From: Bradyrhizobium sp. CSA112
GTDB lineage: Bacteria > Pseudomonadota > Alphaproteobacteria > Rhizobiales > Xanthobacteraceae
Reading direction: 5' to 3'
Length of the DNA stretch: 64,000 nt
Assembly: GCF_029051645.1 (NCBI RefSeq)
Contig: NZ_JAACFS010000019.1
Span: forward strand, 1-64,000
The position numbers and the translations under genes are program-made. Under the pieces are notes generated by a model. The model was not told the DNA's origin and ran no database searches. It saw only the letters and a program-made list of their open reading frames with translations. This document shows positions 44,008 through 52,950 of this stretch, in pieces (within the stretch, counting starts at the first letter, position 1; the number at the start of each line of letters is the position of its first letter).

Positions 44008-46239
44008 ATGGCGTGGGGACGGAAAAAGAGCGGCGCACGCAAGGAGCCGCTATTCGGCCTTCAGGCCGCGCTCGCCGACCTGCGCCTCTCTCCCGAAGAT
44101 CGCATTCCGGCCGCCACCGACGGCGACGACGACAAACCGAAGAAGCCAGTGCCGAAGCGCAAACCCGAAGAGGACGACGACGAGCCGCCGCCGCGCGAGC
44201 GCAAGCCGCGTCCGGCGAGAGGCGGCGCGAAGCGGCGTGCGAAATCGCGCGGCCGGATCAGGTTCGGCCGGCTGATCTATTGGGGCGCGGTGCTCGGCCT
44301 GTGGGCGGCGATCGCGATCATCGGCGTCGTGGTCTGGGTCGGCGCGCATCTGCCGGCGATCCAGTCGCTGGAAGTTCCAAAGCGCCCGCCGACCATCCAG
44401 ATCGTCGGCATCGACGGCAGCGTGCTCGCCACACGCGGCGAAATGGCAGGCACCAATGTCGCGCTGAAGGATCTGCCGCCTCATCTGCCGAAGGCGTTCA
44501 TCGCGATAGAAGACCGCCGCTTCTATTCGCATTACGGCATCGACCCCGTCGGCATCGCGCGCGCCGCGGTCACCAACATCCTGCATCGCGGCGTCTCGCA
44601 GGGCGGCTCGACGCTGACGCAGCAGCTCGCGAAAAACCTGTTCCTGACCCAGGAACGCACGATGGCACGCAAGCTGCAGGAGGTGGAGCTCGCGCTGTGG
44701 CTGGAGCGCAAGCACTCCAAGAACGAAATTCTCGAACTCTACCTCAACCGCGTCTATTTCGGCTCCGGCGCCTATGGCGTCGAGGCCGCGGCCCAGCGCT
44801 ATTTCGGCAAGTCGGCCCGGAACGTCACGGTCGCGGAAGCCGCGATGCTGGCGGGCCTCGTCAAGTCGCCGTCGCGGCTGGCGCCGAACCGCAATCCGGA
44901 AGGCGCCGAGCAGCGCGCCCGGATCGTGCTCGCGGCGATGGCGGAGGCCAAGTTCATCAGCGACGCGCAGGCCAAGGCCTCGATCGGACATCCCTCGTAC
45001 AATGTGAAGCCGGCCGGCGCCGGCACGGTCAATTACGTCGCCGACTGGATCGGCGAAGTGCTCGACGACCTCGTCGGCCAGATCGACCAGAGCATCGTGG
45101 TCCAGACCACGATCGATCCGAAGCTGCAGAGCGTCGCGGAAGCCGCGATCATCGACGAGCTCGCCGCCAAGAGCGTGAAGTTCAACGTCACACAGGGCGC
45201 GCTGGTGGCGATGGCGCCTGACGGTGCGGTGCGCGCCATGGTGGGCGGCCGGAACTACGCCGAGAGCCAGTATAACCGCGCGATCACCGCCAAGCGCCAG
45301 CCCGGCTCGGCGTTCAAGCCGTTCATCTATCTGACCGCGATCGAGGGCGGCCTGACGCCGGAAACGATCCGCCAGGATGCGCCGCTCGATCTCAAGGGAT
45401 GGCGACCCGAGAACTACACCCATGAATATTTCGGCGCGGTGACACTGACGCAGGCGCTGGCGATGTCGCTCAACACGGTCGCGGTGCGGGTCGGGCTCGA
45501 AGTCGGGCCGAAGAATGTGGCGCGGACCGCGCACCGGCTCGGCATTTCATCGAAGCTGGAGGCCAATCCCTCGATCGCGCTCGGCACCTCGGAGGTGTCG
45601 GTCATCGAACTGGTCGGGGCCTATGCGCCCTTTGCCAATGGCGGGCTCGGCGTCTCCCCGCATGTCGTGACCAAGATCCGCACCAATGAAGGCAAGCTGC
45701 TGTACGCGCGGCAACCCGATCAGCTCGGCCAGGTGATCGAGCCGCGCCATGTCGCGATGATGAACACGATGATGCAGGAGACGCTGCTCTCGGGCACCGC
45801 GCGCAAGGCGGAAATCCCGGGCTGGATGGCCGCTGGCAAGACCGGCACCAGCCAGGATTTCCGCGACGCCTGGTTCATCGGCTACACGGCCAACCTCGTC
45901 ACCGGCGTCTGGCTCGGCAACGACGACAATTCACCGACCAAGAAGGCAACCGGCGGCGGCCTGCCGGTGGAAGTGTGGACCCGCTTCATGCGCACGGCGC
46001 ATCAGGGCGTGGCAGTGGCGGGTTTGCCGAACTCGCAGCGCGGCGGTTTTCTGTCGAACCTGTTCCAGACCGCATCGCAGGTCAGCGCAGCGCCGAGCCC
46101 GCCGGCTCCGGCCCCATCAGGCAGTTCGCACCGGCCACCGCCGGCGCGAACGTCCGCGCCGCCGCCGAATCCATCGGCTCGCCCGGAAGCGGCGGCGGGA
46201 CTGGATGGCTGGCTGGTGGACCGGCTGTTTGGAAGGTAA
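44008..46239 (+). CDS. mrcA: Class A penicillin-binding protein 1A (transglycosylase/transpeptidase)
   Basis: 743 residues. A long, highly charged cytoplasmic tail (1-88, rich in Asp, Glu, Lys and Pro) precedes one membrane helix (about 92-115). The GT51 glycosyltransferase has its catalytic Glu in AIEDRRFYSHYGID and the GGSTLTQQLAKNLF motif. The transpeptidase has S434 in PGSAFKPF, SLN in MSLNTVAV and KTG in AGKTGTSQD. The C-terminus is a Pro/Ser-rich linker and a short amphipathic end. The enzyme polymerises and cross-links peptidoglycan on the periplasmic face. The 88-residue charged tail is longer than in enterobacterial PBP1a and may bind cytoplasmic partners. Other PBP1 classes (PbpC, PBP1b) fit less well. 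Confidence 0.94.
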   Translation: MAWGRKKSGARKEPLFGLQAALADLRLSPEDRIPAATDGDDDKPKKPVPKRKPEEDDDEPPPRERKPRPARGGAKRRAKSRGRIRFGRLIYWGAVLGLWAAIAIIGVVVWVGAHLPAIQSLEVPKRPPTIQIVGIDGSVLATRGEMAGTNVALKDLPPHLPKAFIAIEDRRFYSHYGIDPVGIARAAVTNILHRGVSQGGSTLTQQLAKNLFLTQERTMARKLQEVELALWLERKHSKNEILELYLNRVYFGSGAYGVEAAAQRYFGKSARNVTVAEAAMLAGLVKSPSRLAPNRNPEGAEQRARIVLAAMAEAKFISDAQAKASIGHPSYNVKPAGAGTVNYVADWIGEVLDDLVGQIDQSIVVQTTIDPKLQSVAEAAIIDELAAKSVKFNVTQGALVAMAPDGAVRAMVGGRNYAESQYNRAITAKRQPGSAFKPFIYLTAIEGGLTPETIRQDAPLDLKGWRPENYTHEYFGAVTLTQALAMSLNTVAVRVGLEVGPKNVARTAHRLGISSKLEANPSIALGTSEVSVIELVGAYAPFANGGLGVSPHVVTKIRTNEGKLLYARQPDQLGQVIEPRHVAMMNTMMQETLLSGTARKAEIPGWMAAGKTGTSQDFRDAWFIGYTANLVTGVWLGNDDNSPTKKATGGGLPVEVWTRFMRTAHQGVAVAGLPNSQRGGFLSNLFQTASQVSAAPSPPAPAPSGSSHRPPPARTSAPPPNPSARPEAAAGLDGWLVDRLFGR

Positions 46240-46261
46240 GGTCTCGTCCGAAATGTTCGTC

Positions 46262-46433
46262 GTCGTCCCTGCGAACGCAGGGACCCATACGCCGCGGCCG
46301 GCGTAACGGGCGCGACAGAAGACAACTTCGCTTCCGCAAGCTGCGGTGACAGTTGGCTACGCAGAGCGTCTGCGAACGACGCTTTCTCGACAGATCACGC
46401 GGTATGGGTTCCTGCGTTCGCAGGGACGACGGA
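46262..46433. repeat. Intergenic inverted-repeat element, family A copy 3
   Basis: The left end is CGTCCCTGCGAACGCAGGGA then CCCATACGCCGCGGCC. The right end is GCGGTATGGGTTCCTGCGTT then CGCAGGGACGACGG. The inner part is about 105 nt, the longest of the four copies. It lies between the convergent mrcA and metalloprotease genes. Confidence 0.83.
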
Positions 46434-46438
46434 AACGA

Positions 46439-47260
46439 CTAATCCTCGACCCCGTAGCGATGCAGGTCGTTGCCATAGGTATCGAGCCAGCGCTTGGCGC
46501 GTTCGACATGGTCGCAGATGCGGTCGACGACGCGCCAGAACCTGGGCGAGTGGTTCATCTCGACCAGATGGGCAACCTCATGGGCGGCGAGATAGTCCAG
46601 CACATAGGGCGGCGCGAGGATCAATCGCCAGGAATACGACAGCGAGCCGGCCGAGGTGCACGACCCCCAGCGGCTCGACTGGTCGCGGATCGACACCCGC
46701 CTGACCCTGACGCCGAGATACGCCGCATAGGCGAGCGATGCCTTGTGCAGGTCCTTGCGCGCTTCGCGCTTGAGGAAGTCGTGGACGCGCCGGTCCATGT
46801 GCTCGTAGTCGCCGGCCACGCAGAGAATTCTTTCGCCGCTGTCGCGGATTTCCGTCCACACCGTGCCGCGCTCGCCTGCGCGATGCACGATCCGGTGCGG
46901 CACACCGCGCAACGGTATGACAGTGCCGGCCTGAAAGGGCGCGGCCTTCGGCAGACGGCCGAGACGGGCGGCGATCCAGCCGCCGTGAAGCTGCGCAAAA
47001 TCCTTGGCTTCCATAATCGTGCCGCGCGGCGGCATCGTCAGGATGGCTTCGCGATCCGTTGGATGAATGCGCAAGGTGTATCGCCTCGCGCGGCGGTGCC
47101 GGCGCAACCTGATCGCAAAGATTTGCGAGCCGTGCTTGACCAAAAGAGTCGCGGGTTCGGCGGGCCGCCGATAAAGGAGGGCGCGAGTAGCCATGTCTTG
47201 GAGTCCGGGGAGCAGGAGTTCGCCCGGATTCTGCCATATCCGCCGCCAGGGAAATCGCAT
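46439..47260 (-). CDS. YgjP/SprT-like zinc metallopeptidase (DUF45, M48-related)
   Basis: 273 residues. The zinc site is HEVAHLVEMNHSPRFW (HExxH plus a downstream acidic/His region), preceded by the family marker SSRWGSCTSAGSLSYSW. The N-terminal half is a beta-rich domain (FAIRLRRHRRARRYTLRIHP). The family is the predicted metal-dependent hydrolase group of YgjP, related to SprT and WLM proteases; cellular roles are mostly unknown, with links to DNA-protein cross-link repair proposed for relatives. The start at 47,260 has no clear ribosome site; the ATG at 47,194 (MATRALLYRRP) is an equally good choice. There is no operon partner. Confidence 0.88.
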   Translation of the reverse strand: MRFPWRRIWQNPGELLLPGLQDMATRALLYRRPAEPATLLVKHGSQIFAIRLRRHRRARRYTLRIHPTDREAILTMPPRGTIMEAKDFAQLHGGWIAARLGRLPKAAPFQAGTVIPLRGVPHRIVHRAGERGTVWTEIRDSGERILCVAGDYEHMDRRVHDFLKREARKDLHKASLAYAAYLGVRVRRVSIRDQSSRWGSCTSAGSLSYSWRLILAPPYVLDYLAAHEVAHLVEMNHSPRFWRVVDRICDHVERAKRWLDTYGNDLHRYGVED

Positions 47261-47486
47261 CTAAATCGCTCGGCGCAAAAACAAATCATTTGCCCAATAT
47301 ACAGGGGCTTGGCGGCAAATAGCCTCTAGGGAATGGGGATGGAACCCAGAATTTCGGGTGGAACCGAGGGTCAAAAACTACCCCCAAGGAGTGAGTCTGA
47401 ACTCACCCCTTGATTCGACCAGAATCCGGAATGTTTGAATCTTCTCAGCAACTTATCGGCGGCTAGGAATCGGTGCCGCCTGGGCA

Positions 47487-48857
47487 CTATTCGGCTGCAC
47501 GAACCAATGTTGGCTTGGTCTTTGCCGCTGATATCTTCGTATTAGCCTCTGACATCATGGTATTGGCCGCCGACATCATGAAATCGGAGATGCGCGGCAC
47601 GATTTCGGAACGGAATCGCGAACCGTTGAACACACCGTAATGCCCAACGCCCTTTTGCACGTAATGCACGCGGCGATGATCGGGAATTGCGGGGCACAGC
47701 GCGTGCGTCGCTTCGGTCTGCCCGAGGCCGGAGATGTCGTCGTTCTCGCCTTCCACCGTCATCAGCGCCACGCGGCGGATTTGCGAGGGATCGACCAGCT
47801 TGCCGCGATGGGTCATCTCGCCCTTGGGCAGCGCGTGCTTGACGAATACGACGTCGACGGTCTGCAGGTAATACTCGGCCGTCAGATCCATCACCGCGAG
47901 ATATTCGTCGTAGAAATCGCGGTGCTTGTCGACCATGTCGCCGTCGCCCTTCACCAGATTGTTGAACAGGGCCTTGTGCGCGTCGGTGTGGCGATCGAGA
48001 TTCATGGTGATGAAGCCCGAGAGCTGCAAAAAACCCGGATAGACGTCGCGCATCACGCCGGGATGCGGGAACGGCACCTTGGTAATGACGTGGTTGCGGA
48101 ACCAGTCGATACCGCGCTGGGCCGCAAGATTGTTCACCGAGGTCGGGTTGCGCCTCGTATCGACCGGGCCGCCCATCAGCGTCATCGACAGCGGCACGAA
48201 CGGATCGCGCGTGGCTTCCATCACGGAAACCGCCGCCACCACCGGCACCGAAGGCTGGCACACCGCGATCACATGCATGTTGCCGCCGAGCACGTGCAGC
48301 ATCTCGATGACGTAATCGACATAGTCATCGAGATCGAAGCGGCCCTCGGTGAGAGGAACCATGCGCGCGTCGGACCAGTCGGTGATGTAGACTTCATGCG
48401 TCGGCAGGAACGCCTCGACCGTGCCGCGCAACAGCGTCGCGTAATGGCCGGACATCGGCGCGACGATCAAGACGCGCGGGTGGGGTGCGCGCAGCGGCCG
48501 GGTCAGTTTGCGATCGAAATGCAGCAAGCGGCAGAACGGCTTCTCCCAGATCGAGCGGACCTCGACCGGCGTGCGGATGCCGTTGACCTCGGTGAAGTCG
48601 AGGCCCCATTCGGGCTTGCCGTAACGGCGGGTGGTGCGTTCGAACAATTCGCAGGCCGCGGCGATCGATTTGCCGAACTGCGTGTGCGACCAGGGATTAA
48701 GCGGATTTTGAAACAGGATCTTGGCGGCATCGGTCACCGCGCGCGCCGGGTTGAGCGACGCGTGGCCCAATTCGTACATCCAGTACATCGGCGTTGTGAG
48801 TGCCGGACTGCCTTCGGCCACCAGCGGCGGTGCGCCGCCAAACTCACCAATCGGCAT
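47487..48857 (-). CDS. phaZ: Intracellular polyhydroxyalkanoate (PHB) depolymerase
   Basis: 456 residues with ATG after AGAGGAAA. It is an alpha/beta hydrolase of the intracellular PhaZ family: the nucleophile is a Cys (C200) in the lipase-box-like VIAVCQPSVPVV, as known for rhizobial and Ralstonia enzymes, with the His in KGVGHYGVFNGSRF. VLIVAPMSGHYATLLRGTVE and YITDWSDARMVPL are family hallmarks. The enzyme breaks down stored PHB granules when carbon is short. The C-terminus carries three 7-residue repeats (MMSAANT, MMSEANT, KISAAKT at residues 427-447), not a usual PhaZ feature. The gene stands alone. Confidence 0.94.
   Translation of the reverse strand: MPIGEFGGAPPLVAEGSPALTTPMYWMYELGHASLNPARAVTDAAKILFQNPLNPWSHTQFGKSIAAACELFERTTRRYGKPEWGLDFTEVNGIRTPVEVRSIWEKPFCRLLHFDRKLTRPLRAPHPRVLIVAPMSGHYATLLRGTVEAFLPTHEVYITDWSDARMVPLTEGRFDLDDYVDYVIEMLHVLGGNMHVIAVCQPSVPVVAAVSVMEATRDPFVPLSMTLMGGPVDTRRNPTSVNNLAAQRGIDWFRNHVITKVPFPHPGVMRDVYPGFLQLSGFITMNLDRHTDAHKALFNNLVKGDGDMVDKHRDFYDEYLAVMDLTAEYYLQTVDVVFVKHALPKGEMTHRGKLVDPSQIRRVALMTVEGENDDISGLGQTEATHALCPAIPDHRRVHYVQKGVGHYGVFNGSRFRSEIVPRISDFMMSAANTMMSEANTKISAAKTKPTLVRAAE
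47517..47579 (-). repeat. Three 21-nt tandem repeats at the 3' end of phaZ
   Basis: Three imperfect 21-nt units encode MMSAANT, MMSEANT and KISAAKT. On the plus strand GACATCATG occurs twice at 21-nt spacing. The first two units differ by a few bases; the third is more diverged. Short tandem repeats of this kind can change copy number by slippage without a frameshift. Confidence 0.75.
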
Positions 48858-48980
48858 TTTATTTCCTCTGTTTGCGCCGCAGCATAGTGCAGAATGCGTA
48901 ATAATGCGTCAATGGACCGATTAGTTATGTCCACGCATCAAAAGGTCTAAAGACCCCGGAAAACCACGGGAAACCGTGAC

Positions 48981-49799
48981 TTATTCGCCACCACCGAGCA
49001 AAGATCCGTGGTGTTTGGCGCTGCGCAAAAGGGCAAGGAAGATCGCAAAGGAGGCGACGAACAGCACCGCGTTGATGCCAAGCGACCAGACCATCAGGTC
49101 GGCCCTGAACACGTGATCGATCAACAGCGTGCGCATGCCTTCGAACACATAGGTCGGCGGCAGCGTCCAGGCGAGCCATTGCAGCCAGTCCGGCAGCACC
49201 GCGACCGGATAATAGACGCAGGCAAGCGGCATCAGGCCGAACATCAAGGTCCAGACGATGCTCTCGGCACCGAGCCCGTTGCGCAGCACCAGGCCCGACA
49301 CAAAGATGCCGATCGACCAGCTCGTGAAGATCAGGTTGCAGAAGAACGCGATCAGCGGCAGCCCGATCGCGAAGAAATTGAAATCGAAGAAGAACAGCGC
49401 CAGCAGCGTCATTGGAATGACGCCGATCGCCAGCCGGATCAGGCTCATGATCATCAGCGAGATCAGGAATTCGATCGGCTTCAGCGGGCTCATCATCAGG
49501 TTGCCGAGGTTGCGCGCCCACATCTCCTCGAGAAACGAGATCGAGAAGCCGAGCTGGCCGCGAAACAGGATGTCCCACAGGATCACCGCGCCGATCAGCG
49601 TGCCGCCGGCGCGCGCAAAGAAATTGTCGTTCTGCGAAATGTAGTTCTGCAGAAAGCCCCAGGTGATGATCTGCAGCGCCGGCCAGTAGATCAGCTCCAA
49701 CAGGCGCGGCCAGGACGACATCAGCAGATACCAGTAGCGCAGCACCATCGCCTGGATGCGATGCCAGGAAATAGCGTGATGGGCGGCGATCTCGCTCAT
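48981..49799 (-). CDS. ABC-2 type transporter permease
   Basis: 272 residues with six membrane segments, including LELIYWPALQIITWGFLQNY, ILFRGQLGFSISFLEEMWAR and the conserved WTLPPTYVFEGMRTLLIDH near residue 218. It is an ABC2_membrane-type exporter permease. The start overlaps the stop of the ATPase gene by 4 nt, so the two form one exporter. Family members move polysaccharides, drugs or peptides out of the cell. No biosynthetic genes are linked, so the cargo is unknown. Confidence 0.9.
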   Translation of the reverse strand: MSEIAAHHAISWHRIQAMVLRYWYLLMSSWPRLLELIYWPALQIITWGFLQNYISQNDNFFARAGGTLIGAVILWDILFRGQLGFSISFLEEMWARNLGNLMMSPLKPIEFLISLMIMSLIRLAIGVIPMTLLALFFFDFNFFAIGLPLIAFFCNLIFTSWSIGIFVSGLVLRNGLGAESIVWTLMFGLMPLACVYYPVAVLPDWLQWLAWTLPPTYVFEGMRTLLIDHVFRADLMVWSLGINAVLFVASFAIFLALLRSAKHHGSLLGGGE

Positions 49800-50590
49800 G
49801 ACGCCCCCTCCGCCACCCGGCCGCGCGCGACGTCGAGGAACACCTCTTCCAGCGTGGTGCGGTTGTAGCGCGCCATGATCTGGTCGGGGCTGTCGTCATC
49901 CTCGATGCGGCCGCGCTTCATGATGATGACGCGGTCGCACAGCCGCTCCACTTCCAGCATGTTGTGCGACGCCAGCAGGATGGTGGCGTGATGGGTCCTG
50001 CGGTAGTCCTGCAAATGCTGCCGCACCCAGTCGGCGGTATCAGGATCGAGCGAAGCCGTCGGCTCGTCCAGCAACAGCAGCTCCGGCTGGTTGATCAGCG
50101 CCTTCGCCAGCGCGACGCGGGTCTTCTGCCCGGCCGAGAGCTTGCCATTGGCGCGATCGAGAAAATCCTTCAGATCGAGGTCGGATGCGAGCTGCTCGAT
50201 GCGGTCGGCGAGATTCTCCACCGCATAGAGCCGGCCGAAGATGGTGAGGTTCTGCCGGACCGTGAGCCGCATCGGCATGTCGACATAAGGGCTCTCGAAA
50301 TTCATCCGGCCGAGCACCTCGGCGCTCTCGTCCGGCATGGCATGACCGAGAACCTGGATGCGCCCCGACGTCGGCAGCACCAGCCCCATGATCATCGCGA
50401 TGGTCGTGGTTTTGCCGGCGCCATTGCCGCCGAGCAGTCCGGTAATGCTGCCGCGCGCGATCCGAAACGAGATGTCATCCACCGCGCGGGTGGTCTTGTA
50501 GAGCTTGATCAGATGCGCAACCTCGATCGCGGCGGAGCTTTTCGGCCCGGCCGCAGGCGATTGCGCTGGCGTGGCGTCGCTACTGACCAT
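49796..50590 (-). CDS. ABC exporter ATP-binding protein
   Basis: 264 residues. Walker A is GGNGAGKTTT near residue 58, the signature LSAGQKTRVALAKAL, Walker B LLLLDEPTASLD and the switch His in LLASHNMLEV. It belongs to the DrrA/NatA-like group that works with ABC-2 permeases. The N-terminus has a short Ala/Ser/Pro-rich extension (2-20). The gene is upstream of the permease with a 4-nt overlap, and divergent from regS across a 240-nt gap with a large palindrome. Confidence 0.92.
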   Translation of the reverse strand: MVSSDATPAQSPAAGPKSSAAIEVAHLIKLYKTTRAVDDISFRIARGSITGLLGGNGAGKTTTIAMIMGLVLPTSGRIQVLGHAMPDESAEVLGRMNFESPYVDMPMRLTVRQNLTIFGRLYAVENLADRIEQLASDLDLKDFLDRANGKLSAGQKTRVALAKALINQPELLLLDEPTASLDPDTADWVRQHLQDYRRTHHATILLASHNMLEVERLCDRVIIMKRGRIEDDDSPDQIMARYNRTTLEEVFLDVARGRVAEGAS

Positions 50591-50654
50591 TTCGACCTGT
50601 TCATTGGGCCATCACGGCGGACAGCGCAAGGCTTTGCACGGCTTGGCGGCGGGC

Positions 50655-50768
50655 GGGCCTGCATGGTTCGAGACGCGCGGCTCTGCCGCGCTCCTCACCA
50701 TGAGGGACGAAACTATCCCCTCATGGTGAGGAGCCGCGAAAGCGGCGTCTCGAACCATGCAGGCCCCC
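50655..50768. repeat. Large palindromic intergenic repeat, family F copy 1
   Basis: GGGCCTGCATGGTTCGAGAC at the left pairs with GTCTCGAACCATGCAGGCCC at the right over about 21 nt, with an inner CTCCTCACCATGAGG and CCTCATGGTGAGGAG pair. It could fold into one long hairpin. It lies between the divergent ATPase and regS genes, so here it cannot act as a gene-end terminator. Confidence 0.88.
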
Positions 50769-50829
50769 ATACTGGACCGAATGACCGCGCGAATTTGTGA
50801 TCATCCGCCCGCGCGGCTAAACTCCGGAT

Positions 50830-52155
50830 ATGTCAGACGTTGCAGCCTCCGATTTCCGCCTTCCACACCGCTTTGTCCGTCTCGACACGATCCTTCGGCT
50901 GCGCTGGCTGGCGGCGCTCGGCCAACTCACCGCGATCTTCATCGTGGCGCATGGGCTGGAATTCGACTTTCCCGTCATTGCCTGCGTCGCAATTGTCGGC
51001 GTTTCGGCACTGCTGAATCTCGCGCTGCAGGTTGCCTTCAATCCGATGCAGCGGCTGGAACCGGTCTATGCGGCGGCGCTACTCGCGCTCAACATCGTCG
51101 AACTGGCCGCGCTGCTGTTCCTGACCGGGGGCCTGCAGAATCCGTTTTCATTTCTGTTCCTCGGCCCGGTCCTGATCTCGGCGACGGTGCTGCCGATCCG
51201 GATGACGGTCGGACTCGGCCTGCTCGCGGTCGCCTGCGCCTCGGCGCTGGTGTTCTTCCATCTGCCTCTGCCCTGGGACAGCGAAGACCCGCTGGTGCTC
51301 CCGCCGATCTATCTGTTCGGCGTCTGGCTCTCGATCGTGCTCGCGATCGGCGTCACCAGCCTCTATGCGTTCCAGGCGACCGAGGAGGCGCGGAAGCTTT
51401 CCGATGCGCTGGCCGCGACGGAACTGGTGCTGACGCGCGAGCAGCATCTGACCCAGCTCGACGGACTTGCGGCGGCCGCTGCGCATGAACTCGGCACGCC
51501 GCTGTCGACAATCTTCCTGATTTCACGGGAGCTGGAAAAGACCATCGACGACAACGACCCCTTGGCCTCCGATCTGAAGACCCTGCGCGAGCAGGCGCAG
51601 CGCTGCCGCGACATTCTGGCCAAGATCACCCAGCTTTCTTCGTCCGGTGCGCCGTTCGACCGCATGCCGTTGTCGACGCTGATCGAGGAGGCGGTCGCGC
51701 CGCATCGCGATTTTGGCGTCGCGATCAGGGTGCGGCTTGCTGTCGCAGCTACGCGGGAACCGGTCGGCGCTCGGAACCCGGCAATTCTCTATGGCGTCGG
51801 CAACATCCTGGAGAATGCCGTCGATTTCGCGCGGACGACCGTCGAGGTGAACGCATGGTGGAACGCGGATACGGTCGAAATCATCATCTCGGATGATGGA
51901 CCAGGCATTGCGCCCGATATGCTGAAACGGATCGGCGAGCCCTATTTATCAAGGCGCCGCAGCGCCGATGAGGCCCATCGCGAACGTGCCGGCCTCGGCC
52001 TAGGCGTGTTCATTGCCCGCACGCTGCTGGAGCGTACCGGCGCCCGGGTTTCCTTTTCCAACCGGACCTTTCCCGATCACGGCGCCGTGGTGCAGATCGC
52101 CTGGCCCCGCGTCCGTTTCGAAACCGAGGAAAGTGCTGCCGGGCCAGCGGATTAG
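50830..52155 (+). CDS. regS: Redox-sensing histidine kinase (RegS/RegB/ActS/PrrB family)
   Basis: 441 residues. Six membrane segments fill residues 30-185. The periplasm-facing GGLQNPF at 100-106 is the ubiquinone-binding heptapeptide of RegB. The phospho-acceptor H219 lies in AAAHELGTPLSTI, which is diagnostic for this family. The redox-active Cys is C259 in EQAQRCRDILAKI. The ATPase has ENAVDFA (N box), DDGPGIAPDML and GLGLGVFIARTLLE. The kinase senses quinone redox state and oxygen and phosphorylates RegR. In Bradyrhizobium RegSR activates nifA and controls energy genes. The regR gene follows 108 nt downstream. Confidence 0.95.
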   Translation: MSDVAASDFRLPHRFVRLDTILRLRWLAALGQLTAIFIVAHGLEFDFPVIACVAIVGVSALLNLALQVAFNPMQRLEPVYAAALLALNIVELAALLFLTGGLQNPFSFLFLGPVLISATVLPIRMTVGLGLLAVACASALVFFHLPLPWDSEDPLVLPPIYLFGVWLSIVLAIGVTSLYAFQATEEARKLSDALAATELVLTREQHLTQLDGLAAAAAHELGTPLSTIFLISRELEKTIDDNDPLASDLKTLREQAQRCRDILAKITQLSSSGAPFDRMPLSTLIEEAVAPHRDFGVAIRVRLAVAATREPVGARNPAILYGVGNILENAVDFARTTVEVNAWWNADTVEIIISDDGPGIAPDMLKRIGEPYLSRRRSADEAHRERAGLGLGVFIARTLLERTGARVSFSNRTFPDHGAVVQIAWPRVRFETEESAAGPAD

Positions 52156-52263
52156 AACCGTCCCAGGGCCTTGGGGAAAGGGAACCGATCAGCCTTGGGG
52201 GCCTTGGCAGCGCAAAATTGCCACGCCATATCCTTGTGTATCCGCAACCGGGGGATAGTCGAC

Positions 52264-52818
52264 TTGAACGCCATCGCCGAACTGAACGATCTCGCCGACC
52301 GCTCGCTGCTGATCGTCGAGGACGACAAGCCGTTTCTGGAGCGCCTGTCGCGCGCGATGGAAACCCGCGGCTTCGCGGTAACGTCGTGCGACACCGTGTC
52401 CGACGGGTTGGCGCAGATCAACAAGGCCGCGCCGGCCTTCGCCGTGGTGGACCTGCGGCTCGGCGACGGTAACGGGCTCGACGTGGTGTCGGCGCTGAAG
52501 CGCAAGCGCCCCGAGGCACGCACCATCGTGCTGACCGGCTACGGCAACATCGCCACCGCCGTCACGGCGGTGAAGATGGGCGCGGTGGACTATCTCTCGA
52601 AACCTGCCGACGCCGACGATGTGGTCGCCGCGCTGCTCGCCAGCGGCACCGAGAAATCCGAGCTGCCATCCAATCCGATGTCGGCGGATCGCGTGCGCTG
52701 GGAACACATCCAGCGCATCTACGAAATGTGCAACCGCAACGTCTCCGAAACCGCACGGCGGCTGAACATGCACCGCCGCACCCTGCAGCGCATTCTGGCC
52801 AAGCGCGCGCCGCGGTAG
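52264..52818 (+). CDS. regR: Response regulator RegR (RegA/ActR/PrrA family)
   Basis: 184 residues from a TTG start at 52,264, which has GGGGGA at 9 nt and gives the family's usual N-terminus (LNAIAELNDLADRSLLIVEDD); the longer frame is not conserved. The receiver domain has the phospho-acceptor D63 in VVDLRLGDGNG, T in VLTGYGN and K in YLSKPAD. A Pro-containing linker leads to the Fis-type helix-turn-helix NVSETARRLNMHRRTLQRIL, almost invariant among RegA proteins. It is a global redox regulator of nitrogen fixation, respiration and carbon metabolism. A TTG start is unusual for such a central regulator and may limit its level. Confidence 0.95.
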   Translation: MNAIAELNDLADRSLLIVEDDKPFLERLSRAMETRGFAVTSCDTVSDGLAQINKAAPAFAVVDLRLGDGNGLDVVSALKRKRPEARTIVLTGYGNIATAVTAVKMGAVDYLSKPADADDVVAALLASGTEKSELPSNPMSADRVRWEHIQRIYEMCNRNVSETARRLNMHRRTLQRILAKRAPR

Positions 52819-52823
52819 CACCC

Positions 52824-52914
52824 GGTCATTGCCGGGCTTGACCCGGCAATCCATCTCCAACGACCTTTCTTGCGAAGATCGATGGATGCCCGGATCAAGT
52901 CCGGGCATGACGAG
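52824..52914. repeat. Palindromic intergenic repeat, family D copy 1
   Basis: The left arm is GGTCATTGCCGGGCTTGACC with CGGCAATCCATC. The right arm is GATGGATGCCCGGATCAAGT with CCGGGCATGACGA. It lies between regR and the SulP gene. A second copy follows the P450 gene at 63,752. Confidence 0.85.
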
Positions 52915-52950
52915 TGTTTGAATCTCGGCCGGGCTTGGGAGTGACCGGCA

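Noticed and set aside
44050..45534. 494-codon frame opposite the penicillin-binding protein gene
   Set aside because: It overlaps the catalytic domains of a complete PBP1A and has no domain of its own.
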